The position numbers and the translations under genes were made by a program. Of a stretch of DNA of 14,564 nucleotides, positions 1 to 5,589 are shown piece after piece. This DNA comes from Patescibacteria group bacterium. GTDB lineage: Bacteria; Patescibacteriota; Gracilibacteria; Peribacterales; Peribacteraceae. The DNA lies in NCBI GenBank assembly GCA_018818235.1, contig JAHISE010000068.1, positions 1-14,564 of the forward strand. The letters run 5' to 3'. How positions within the stretch are numbered: the stretch's first letter is position 1; every line of letters begins with the position of its first letter. Under the pieces are notes generated by a model. The model did not search any database, was not told the DNA's origin, and saw only the letters and a program-made list of their open reading frames with translations.

Positions 1-972
1 GAAATCCGTATCACGCTGATACATAGCTTGTGCCCGAAGAGCTTGTTCTATGTGATGTACTTCTTCGAAGCCTTTTTCCGTATAAATATTATCCACACCA
101 AGCATCTCTTCCATTTTTTTTATTCCTTCTTCGGTTAAAGCGGCAGCTTTTTGCTTATCGTCTTTGTTGTAATGCACATTCTCTTTCAGGTTCCCAACAA
201 GTTGTGAATATTGGATGTATTTGGAAGTGGATTCTTCCGCAGGTTGGCTGATAATGAGTGGAGTACGCGCCTCATCAACCAAAATTGAGTCGACCTCATC
301 AACAATCGCATAATTTAAACCACGTTGAACCTGCCTATCGATTGAACCCGCCATGTTGTCACGCAAGTAATCGAATCCAAATTCATTGTTTGTTCCATAT
401 GTGACATCACGGTTATATGCCTCCTGCCTTTCTTCATGATTTTTTTCGTGAAGGACTGTCCCCACAGTCAATCCCAATGCTTCATAAAGCATTCCCATCC
501 AAAAGGCATCTCGTTTAGCCAGATAGTCATTGACTGTAACTACGTGAACACCTTTTCCGGTTAGCGCATTCAAATAAACCGGCATGGTACATACTAGAGT
601 TTTTCCTTCCCCCGTTTTCATTTCGGAGATGTTGCCTTGATGAAGAGCAATACCTCCAAGTATCTGCACATCAAAAGGAACCATTTTCCAGACAAATTCC
701 TGCTTACCAAGTTTTGCAGTTTTTCCTTCTATAAGTTCGCAAGCCCGCATCACAACTGCGAATGCTTCCGGCAAAAGATCATCAAGCTTTGCTCCATCTT
801 GAACTTTCAACTTTAATTCTTCCGTCTTCTTCGGCAAATCCTGCAACGTAAGCTCCTTTATCTCTTGTATCTCCCTTGCCTCCTTTACCTCCTTCACAAT
901 CGGCCATAGCTTTTTAAGCTCTCTCTCATTTGGGTCGCCGAGGAGTTTGTTTAGGAAATCTATTGTGGACAT
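1..972 (-). CDS. secA: Preprotein translocase ATPase SecA (N-terminal 324 residues; runs off window)
   Basis: SecA is the motor ATPase that drives unfolded preproteins through the SecYEG channel. The visible part holds the N-terminal region and most of the first nucleotide-binding domain. Seen directly: an N-terminal GDPNERELKKLWPIV segment (residues 12-26), DDLLPEAFAVV (64-74), a Walker A loop MKTGEGKT (118-125), VNDYLAKRDA, GTNNEFGFDYLRDNM, and the Walker B signature DEVDSILVDEARTPL starting at residue 225. The ATG at 972 puts these motifs at normal family positions. The gene continues beyond position 1, so the C-terminal half is not visible. Residues 27-41 (KEVKEAREIQEIKEL) are encoded by a 9-bp-period purine tract that resembles non-coding DNA near 13712. 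No Shine-Dalgarno site is present; a TATCAT box lies 8 nt before the ATG. The family call is very secure. Confidence 0.98.
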   Translation of the reverse strand, partial: MSTIDFLNKLLGDPNERELKKLWPIVKEVKEAREIQEIKELTLQDLPKKTEELKLKVQDGAKLDDLLPEAFAVVMRACELIEGKTAKLGKQEFVWKMVPFDVQILGGIALHQGNISEMKTGEGKTLVCTMPVYLNALTGKGVHVVTVNDYLAKRDAFWMGMLYEALGLTVGTVLHEKNHEERQEAYNRDVTYGTNNEFGFDYLRDNMAGSIDRQVQRGLNYAIVDEVDSILVDEARTPLIISQPAEESTSKYIQYSQLVGNLKENVHYNKDDKQKAAALTEEGIKKMEEMLGVDNIYTEKGFEEVHHIEQALRAQAMYQRDTDF

Positions 973-1018
973 GTGAGGAGATGATAGCAGAAAGCCCGTT
1001 GTCTGAACCATTTTATTC
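973..1018 (-). promoter_or_regulatory. Candidate secA promoter giving a leaderless transcript
   Basis: On the minus strand TATCAT (981-986) ends 8 nt before the secA ATG. The best -35-like hexamer, TTCAGA (1002-1007), is only 15 bp upstream, so the -35 match is weak. The segment also contains ATGGTTCAGACAA (1000-1012), which recurs in the same orientation just before gltX. Confidence 0.35.
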
Positions 1019-1148
1019 GACCTCACCCCCGGCCCCTCTCCTTACAACTCACTTTAATAATTGAATATATCAATATATTGGTATGTTATTTAAATATTTT
1101 AAGCCCACCAAGGAGAGGGGAGCTCCGTTATTGGTATAAATTGGTCAG

Positions 1149-1286
1149 TATACTGCTTTTAGTTAATAATTCCGAAAAATTCACTGTGTTTTTATTATGC
1201 AATCTCGTACTCCATAGCCATTAGAAATAGATTTGTTAATAATTAATGAGTCCTCAAGAACCGGAATTATTTAGGTGAAGGAGTAT
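1149..1286 (+). mobile_element. 138-bp MITE-like dispersed element, copy A
   Basis: This stretch matches the reverse complement of 10457-10594 over 138 bp with 7 substitutions and no gaps. Its two ends are imperfect inverted repeats of each other: the left end begins TATACTGCTTTT and the inverse of the right end begins TATACTCCTTCA, and both contain TAATTCCG about 20 bp in (roughly 19 of 26 positions agree). It has no coding capacity. TATAC...GTATA termini would fit insertion at TA. A non-autonomous transposable element is the best reading; a conserved structured RNA is the alternative. Confidence 0.65.
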
Positions 1287-1324
1287 ATCTCCATTAACAG
1301 AGCTCCCCTCTCCACAGTGGGCAG

Positions 1325-1408
1325 GCCACGTCAGTCATGACTGACGTGGCAGGGCACGTCTCACATGTGAGACGTGGCAGGGCACGTCTCACATGTGAGA
1401 CGTGCCAG
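1325..1408. repeat. Three tandem 28-bp units, each a perfect palindrome
   Basis: Units are 1325-1352, 1353-1380 and 1381-1408. The palindromic cores are 1325-1350 (26 bp), 1355-1376 (22 bp) and 1381-1406 (26 bp). Units 2 and 3 are almost identical around CACGTCTCACATGTG. Unit 1 has a different core, CACGTCAGTCATGAC, but keeps perfect symmetry and the same CACGT..ACGTG outer bases, so the two halves changed together. There are no spacers as in a CRISPR. The units could be hairpins in RNA or a series of binding sites for a dimeric protein. Confidence 0.85.
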
Positions 1409-1444
1409 GCGGAGCGGAGTGGAGGGGGGCCGGGGGTGAGGTCG

Positions 1445-2092
1445 TCAAAACCCCCTCCCATACCAAGGCTCCAACGGTTTTTTGACATATGTAAGCCCAG
1501 AAACAAACTTTGGAAGAATATCCTCAATAGACCTGAGCTCTGCCTCCTGCAAATTGAGCTCCTTTAATGCCTCCTTTTGAGAATCCAGCAATTCCCCTGT
1601 CCACTGTAGCGGAAAGCCGCGACTTTCCGCTGCGATCCTTTGTGAGAATGCATCAACAGAAATAAGTGTCGGTTCCCTCCAAATCTCCTCATATTCCCCA
1701 AATCCTCTTACAAACATCAGATCTCTCTTTGTTGCATGCAACCAAAGTACATCCGGATTCCGGATTCCGGATTCCGAATCCTGACACATTCTTGCTTCAT
1801 GCAAATCACTCAAATGAACTCCTACTCCCTCAACCTCCAACTGATCAATAATTGTATTAGAATAAGAAACCGCAACTCTCAAACTCGTAAACCCCCCCGG
1901 GCCTATTACGCAAGCCAAATGAGTCAGATCTGAATACTCCCATCCGGCCTCCTCCAGACATTCCTCAACCAATGGAATTAATTCATGATCACGCACACGA
2001 GTGGAAACCTCTCTTTTAGATATAACTTTTTCATTGCCTATAAGAGCAATAGTCCCCTCATGGCTCGCAATATCCAGAAACAAGCAGTTCAT
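1445..2092 (-). CDS. tsaB: TsaB, tRNA threonylcarbamoyladenosine (t6A) biosynthesis protein
   Basis: TsaB is the non-catalytic partner of TsaD in the complex that makes t6A37 on ANN-decoding tRNAs. The 215-residue protein has the ASKHA-type start MNCLFLDIASHEGTIALI and the family core GPGGFTSLRVAVSYSNTI (residues 64-81; typical members read GPGSFTGLR). Length fits the family. Residues 105-114 (DSESGIRNPD) come from a 7-bp tandem tract (1754-1780) that also occurs in murB in the opposite sense; it sits in a loop before the LWLHATKRDLMFVRG strand. The gene ends in TGA right against the composite repeat. It is divergent from the glycosyltransferase gene, with a 97-bp gap, and no Shine-Dalgarno site precedes the ATG at 2092. 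Confidence 0.9.
   Translation of the reverse strand: MNCLFLDIASHEGTIALIGNEKVISKREVSTRVRDHELIPLVEECLEEAGWEYSDLTHLACVIGPGGFTSLRVAVSYSNTIIDQLEVEGVGVHLSDLHEARMCQDSESGIRNPDVLWLHATKRDLMFVRGFGEYEEIWREPTLISVDAFSQRIAAESRGFPLQWTGELLDSQKEALKELNLQEAELRSIEDILPKFVSGLTYVKKPLEPWYGRGF
1754..1780. repeat. 27-bp heptamer tract inside tsaB, identical to 9990-10016 in murB
   Basis: The tract is three copies of CGGATTC followed by CGAATC. The same 27 bases, on the same strand, occur at 9990-10016. Because tsaB is read from the minus strand and murB from the plus strand, the tract encodes SESGIRNP in TsaB and RIPDSGFRI in MurB. Confidence 0.95.
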
Positions 2093-2155
2093 AATATTTG
2101 GAAATAATAATATTCAATGTAGAATCGAATTCCGATAGTTGTAGAGTAGCGCAAT

Positions 2156-2183
2156 TTTCCACTTTCCACTTTCCATTTTCCAC
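2156..2183. repeat. Four 7-bp units (TTTCCAC) just upstream of the glycosyltransferase start
   Basis: Units at 2156-2162, 2163-2169, 2170-2176 (TTTCCAT) and 2177-2183 end 6 nt before the ATG at 2190, so they occupy the position where a ribosome binding site or -10 box would be expected. TTTCCAC-like words recur singly at about 8843, 8890 and 8928. Confidence 0.85.
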
Positions 2184-2189
2184 TTTTTA

Positions 2190-3035
2190 ATGCCCTCCCT
2201 CTCCATAATCATCCCCACTCACAAAAGAGCGGATACGCTTAAACGATGTTTAGATCACATCGATAAACAAACAATAAAAGATGAATTGGATGTTATTGTA
2301 GTAAGTGACGGTTATGACAAAGATACCCAAGACCTTTTTGAAAAAGAGACGTGGGCAATCTCACCCCGTTTTATCGAAATTGAAAAATCTCAACAGGGGG
2401 TCGCAAGGAATAAAGGAATAAAAGAGGCTAAAGCACAGCGAACACTTTTTATAGGAGATGATATTTTGCTGGCACCGGACGCATGCGAAAAACACTTCGC
2501 AGTTCACAAAGAGCAGGCAGAAAATGGAGGACCTCTTTCAATCGCAGTGCTTGGATATACAACCTGGGGCCCTGATATTAATGTGACACCGGTTATGAAG
2601 TGGCTGGAAAAATCAGGATGGCAATTTGGGTATCCAAAAATCAAAAAAAATGCCAAAAACTATGTGCCGAGCAAAAAACAACACAGATTCACTTATACAA
2701 GTCATATAAGTGTTCCGACTGACATAGCAAGAGAACATCCATTCCGCGAAGATGTAACCGAGTACGGCTGGGAAGACATTGAGTGGGGAGAAAGACTTAA
2801 AAATGCTCCCGTAAAACTTTTTTATGAACCTGATGCATTCGCATTCCATTGCCACAACATAGATATGGATAGATCTCTGGAACGCATGGAAACCCTTGGT
2901 AAAACTATCAAGAATTTCCCCAATATGGAGCGCTGTCCCGGAAAAGTAAAGGTTCTTACTTACCAAATAGAAGCTCTGCTGCCGACTATGGGTGGGAGGC
3001 ATAGGAGAGCATTTTTGAGGGGGTTCAAAGGATAG
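2190..3035 (+). CDS. Family 2 glycosyltransferase (GT-A fold)
   Basis: The protein has 281 residues and no obvious membrane segment, so it probably works on the cytoplasmic face and transfers sugar from a nucleotide-sugar donor. Seen: the GT2 opening LSIIIPTHKRADTLKRCL (4-21), VVSDGY with the donor-binding Asp at 40, GVARNKGIKEAK (70-81), a metal-binding DD pair in LFIGDDILL (87-94), and GWEDIEWGERL (193-203), where the ED pair corresponds to the usual catalytic-base region. The acceptor cannot be read from the sequence. It precedes ftsW on the same strand, 94 bp apart, so a role in a surface polymer or glycan is reasonable but inferred. Four TTTCCAC repeats replace any Shine-Dalgarno site. 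Confidence 0.85.
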   Translation: MPSLSIIIPTHKRADTLKRCLDHIDKQTIKDELDVIVVSDGYDKDTQDLFEKETWAISPRFIEIEKSQQGVARNKGIKEAKAQRTLFIGDDILLAPDACEKHFAVHKEQAENGGPLSIAVLGYTTWGPDINVTPVMKWLEKSGWQFGYPKIKKNAKNYVPSKKQHRFTYTSHISVPTDIAREHPFREDVTEYGWEDIEWGERLKNAPVKLFYEPDAFAFHCHNIDMDRSLERMETLGKTIKNFPNMERCPGKVKVLTYQIEALLPTMGGRHRRAFLRGFKG

Positions 3036-3070
3036 ACATAAGTTTATTTCACTAATATGAGAAACTCGCA

Positions 3071-3102
3071 ACTAGTTAACTGGTTAACTAGTTAACTAGT
3101 TA
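3071..3102. repeat. Four 8-bp units (ACTAGTTA) upstream of ftsW
   Basis: Units at 3071-3078, 3079-3086 (ACTGGTTA), 3087-3094 and 3095-3102. The unit is nearly self-complementary (CTAG, TTAA), so the array can pair with itself. It overlaps the best -35 candidate of the ftsW promoter. Confidence 0.9.
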
Positions 3103-3120
3103 CAAGTTGAGCCTTATACT
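3092..3120 (+). promoter_or_regulatory. Candidate ftsW promoter
   Basis: TTAACT (3092-3097), a 17-bp spacer and TATACT (3115-3120), with only 9 nt from the -10 box to the ATG at 3130. The -35 hexamer is made by the octamer repeat. The predicted start site would lie at or within a few bases of the start codon. Confidence 0.45.
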
Positions 3121-3129
3121 CACTCAGCC

Positions 3130-4335
3130 ATGTTCAACAGAATGGACCTCCTCCTCCTCGGCATAACAATCGTCCTGACCTTGTTTGGGCTTGCGATGAT
3201 TGCAAGTGTAAGTGTTTTTGAAAGTTATCAGTTAACGGAACGGCTGATGTCGCAAGGTGTAAGAGAAGCTTCTAGTAATTCATTCTATCTTTGGAGGAGT
3301 TTTATGCATGTGCTTGCCGGGCTCTGTGCAATGGGAATTACCATGGTTATTCCTTACAGACTTTGGGAGCGTTTAGCTCTTCCAATATTTGCAATAACAC
3401 TTCTTCTGCTTGTCGCAGTATTTATGCCGGGTCTCCGCGCCGATTATGGAACAGCATACAGTTGGCTACACATCGGATCTTTCTCTGTACAACCATCCGA
3501 GTTTCTAAAGCTCAGTGTTATCTTTTATCTTGCTGTCTGGTTACAAAAACGTGAACAGCTGATTGGTACTCTGAAGGAAGGATTTATGCCTTTTGCAATA
3601 CTTCTCACGTTGAGCACCATGCTTGTGGCATTTCAACCTGACCTTGGTTCGTTTCTTGTAATTTCCGGCATTGCAACGGTTATGTTTTTTGTCGCAGGAG
3701 GAAATATATTGCATGTAATACTCGGCGGAGCAATCGCAGCAATAATGGGACTGCCTCTTATCTTAAGCCAGGAATATGTTCGCAACAGATTTGCAGCATT
3801 CTTTCAGCCAAATAATCCTGATATTGCAGAAACTATAGGATTCCAGATCAAACAGGCTTTAATTGCTGTTGGAAGCGGTGGTGCATTTGGAGTTGGCTAT
3901 GGAAAATCAATTCAAAAGTTTGGGTACCTGCCGGAAGTTCAAGCTGACGCCATCTTTGCAGCCATGGCGGAAGAGCTCGGCTTTATGAGATTGCTGATTA
4001 TCCTTACCTTATTTTCCGTCTATGTTTATCGAGGATTTAGAATCGCTCAGGATGCACCCGATCGTTTTGGAACATTGGTCGCAACAGGAATCACAACATG
4101 GATTGCAATTCAAACTCTTATAAATATCTCTGTTAATCTGGCACTGTTCCCGCTTACGGGAGTGACATTGCCGTTTATAAGTTACGGTGGATCTTCGCTT
4201 CTGTCTCTGCTTGCTGCTACCGGAATACTGCTGAATATTTCCATGTATTCAACTCAGGAGAGTGTTAGTACAAGGAGGGCGAAAAGGAGGAGTTTGCAAA
4301 GGCTGATTAAGAGGAGGGTAAGGCTTGCCAGTTGA
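3130..4335 (+). CDS. ftsW: SEDS-family peptidoglycan glycosyltransferase, FtsW type
   Basis: SEDS proteins polymerise lipid II into glycan strands at the membrane, usually with a class B penicillin-binding protein. The 401-residue protein is a multi-spanning membrane protein. Seen: HIGSFSVQPSEFLKL (114-128), FQPDLGS (168-174), LPEVQADAIFAAMAEELGF (267-285) with D273 at the position of the essential Asp, and NLALFPLTGVTLPFISYGG (336-354) followed by SSLL. The TLPFISYGGSSLL form and the neighbouring murG favour FtsW over RodA, but the two are hard to separate by eye. The tail (about 381-401) is rich in Arg and Lys, as expected for a cytoplasmic end. It ends in TGA. A leaderless-type promoter is suggested. 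In many bacteria ftsW and murG are adjacent in the division and cell wall cluster, as here. Confidence 0.9.
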   Translation: MFNRMDLLLLGITIVLTLFGLAMIASVSVFESYQLTERLMSQGVREASSNSFYLWRSFMHVLAGLCAMGITMVIPYRLWERLALPIFAITLLLLVAVFMPGLRADYGTAYSWLHIGSFSVQPSEFLKLSVIFYLAVWLQKREQLIGTLKEGFMPFAILLTLSTMLVAFQPDLGSFLVISGIATVMFFVAGGNILHVILGGAIAAIMGLPLILSQEYVRNRFAAFFQPNNPDIAETIGFQIKQALIAVGSGGAFGVGYGKSIQKFGYLPEVQADAIFAAMAEELGFMRLLIILTLFSVYVYRGFRIAQDAPDRFGTLVATGITTWIAIQTLINISVNLALFPLTGVTLPFISYGGSSLLSLLAATGILLNISMYSTQESVSTRRAKRRSLQRLIKRRVRLAS

Positions 4336-4338
4336 TAT

Positions 4339-4460
4339 GCTCGTTTACTCGTTTGCTCGTTGCTCGTTAACCTGTGGTAAGCGCAGTCGAGCCATTCGTT
4401 AACTAAATCCAACTAATGTACAAAAAAACGAGTAAACGAGTAAACGAGAAAACGAGAAAA
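4339..4460. repeat. Inverted octamer/heptamer arrays filling the ftsW-murG gap
   Basis: The left arm (4339-4368) reads GCTCGTTT, ACTCGTTT, GCTCGTT, GCTCGTT. The right arm (about 4425-4460) is built of ACGAGTAA and ACGAGAAA units, the inverse complement. The arms of about 30 bp could form a long imperfect hairpin around a loop of about 55 nt, between the ftsW stop and the murG start. It could act as a terminator or attenuator; no T-run typical of an intrinsic terminator follows. Confidence 0.85.
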
Positions 4461-4475
4461 TGTTATTATGTCTAT

Positions 4476-5546
4476 ATGAGCAGTGTCATCTTCACCGGCG
4501 GCGGTTCAATCGGTCACATTGCCCCTTCCGTAGCAGTTGCAAATGAGCTTAAATCCGAGCATCCCGATGTTGAGGTCCGTTTCATCTGCTCAACAAAAGA
4601 AGATGATGCTTCATTCTTAAAAGAAGAAGGATTTGAATATTCTCAAATTGATGCACCCAGACTATCTTTAAGTTTTCCTTGGAAATTTTATAAAGCTTAC
4701 AAAGAATCAAAAAAAATCCTGAACGAACTTAAACCAAGAGTAATTTTTTCTAAAGGAGGATATGTAAGTGTGCCGGTTTGCTTGGCTGCTAAGAGGATGA
4801 AGATTCCTATTGTTTTACATGAGTCGGATGCGGTTATGGGGAGGGCGAATAGGTTGATAGCGGGGTGGGCGGAGGATGTTTGTTTGGGGCTGCCACCGAG
4901 TGTCGAAAGTCGAAAGTCGAAAGTTGAAAGTCCTTCGACATTGGACATTCGACCTTCGACTTTTACAGGTAATCCAATTCGCCGAGACATTAATCAAGGA
5001 TCTATTGCAGAAGCACAGCGTATCACAGGATTCATAGGCGAGAGTAAACACGTCCTCCTTGTAATGGGCGGAAGTCAGGGCTCGCAGGATTTAAATAAAT
5101 TTGTAATTGATCATATTGATGAGCTACTTAAAACCTTCAACATAATCCACATTACCGGACACAACAAAAAAGGAGCTTCGAATCGCAAAGGATATTACTC
5201 AATCGGGTTTGCAGGAGACGAACTTAAGGATCTTTATGCAATCACCAATGTTGCAATAAGCCGGGCGGGTGCTAATGCAATAACCGAGCTCGCGGCAAAT
5301 AATATTCCAACTGTTTTAGTCCCACTTGAAGGTGTCGCCCACAATCATCAGGTCGCAAATGCGAAAGCTGTTGAAAGTGATGCATTTAAAGTTGTTATGC
5401 AAAAGAATATTAACGAAGAGCTAATCCAAGTTACCAAGAAGCTATTGGTCAAAAGTCGAATGTCGAATGTCGAATGTCGATTGTCGAATGTCGAATGTCG
5501 ATCCACTATACAAATCTCTCAAATAATTGCTAAATACCTTGCTTAA
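4476..5546 (+). CDS. murG: MurG, lipid II synthase (UDP-GlcNAc transferase)
   Basis: MurG adds GlcNAc to lipid I at the inner face of the membrane to make lipid II, the FtsW substrate. The protein has 356 residues. Seen: the glycine-rich loop GGGSIGHIAPSVAVANEL (8-25) with His14, FSKGGYVSVPVCLAA (91-105), HESDAVMGRANRL (115-127), GNPIRRDI (165-172), VMGGSQGSQDLN (197-208) and SRAGANAITELAANNIPTV (262-280) leading into VPLEGVAHNHQ. The ATG at 4476 is chosen because the glycine-rich loop then begins at residue 8; an in-frame ATG at 4416 would add 20 residues encoded by the ACGAGTAA repeats. Two tracts look like repeat DNA read as protein: residues 143-163, in the interdomain linker where E. coli MurG has about ten residues, and residues 327-343 near the C-terminus. 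All conserved motifs lie outside them, so the enzyme is probably active. No Shine-Dalgarno site; TATTAT lies 6 nt upstream. Confidence 0.95.
   Translation: MSSVIFTGGGSIGHIAPSVAVANELKSEHPDVEVRFICSTKEDDASFLKEEGFEYSQIDAPRLSLSFPWKFYKAYKESKKILNELKPRVIFSKGGYVSVPVCLAAKRMKIPIVLHESDAVMGRANRLIAGWAEDVCLGLPPSVESRKSKVESPSTLDIRPSTFTGNPIRRDINQGSIAEAQRITGFIGESKHVLLVMGGSQGSQDLNKFVIDHIDELLKTFNIIHITGHNKKGASNRKGYYSIGFAGDELKDLYAITNVAISRAGANAITELAANNIPTVLVPLEGVAHNHQVANAKAVESDAFKVVMQKNINEELIQVTKKLLVKSRMSNVECRLSNVECRSTIQISQIIAKYLA
4902..4964. repeat. In-frame imperfect inverted repeat inside murG
   Basis: The left part is GTCGAAA, GTCGAAA, GTCGAAA, GTTGAAA (4902-4929). The right part (about 4934-4964), read on the minus strand, starts AAAAGTCGAA and continues with GTCGAATGTC-type units, the same family as the array at 5454-5502. 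It encodes about 21 residues (VESRKSKVESPSTLDIRPST). Confidence 0.85.
5454..5502. repeat. Seven 7-bp units (TGTCGAA) in the 3' end of murG
   Basis: Seven consecutive heptamers (AGTCGAA, TGTCGAA, TGTCGAA, TGTCGAT, TGTCGAA, TGTCGAA, TGTCGAT). Three units make one 21-bp coding repeat, giving SNVECRL and SNVECRS in the protein. Gain or loss of one unit would shift the frame 15 codons before the stop. Confidence 0.95.
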
Positions 5547-5589
5547 TAAGTCGAAAATCATTAGTCTTCTCGGGTTGTAATTTAAATAT

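Larger units (their letters stand above)
1018..1444. repeat. Composite repeat filling the secA-tsaB gap, bounded by inverted GC-rich arms
   Basis: No gene is visible in this gap. It opens with CGACCTCACCCCCGGCCCC (from 1018) and closes with the inverse complement of that arm (about 1426-1444), directly against the tsaB stop codon at 1445-1447. Inside lies a second inverted pair, at 1112-1129 and 1296-1313, matching at 17 of 18 positions. The inner pair encloses one copy of a 138-bp dispersed element, and three tandem palindromes lie outside it. The CTCACCCC..GGCCCC type of arm is a common class of intergenic REP-like sequence in many bacteria. The whole block may have grown by repeats inserting into repeats. 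Confidence 0.8.

Noticed and set aside
1325..1408. A short CRISPR array
   Set aside because: The 28-bp units are directly joined without spacers, and no cas gene is present.
1294..1567. Overlapping open frames on both strands through the palindrome array
   Set aside because: They are mirror translations of the palindromes and arms and overlap the secure tsaB gene.
2613..3071. A 152-codon open frame on the minus strand
   Set aside because: It lies opposite a clear family 2 glycosyltransferase gene and shows no recognisable motif.
1445..4335. Recoding of TGA to glycine or another residue
   Set aside because: TGA ends tsaB and ftsW at the expected family lengths, and no in-frame TGA is needed in any gene.
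4416..4475. An earlier start for MurG
   Set aside because: The 20 extra residues come from the ACGAGTAA repeats, and the glycine-rich loop would lie too far from the N-terminus.
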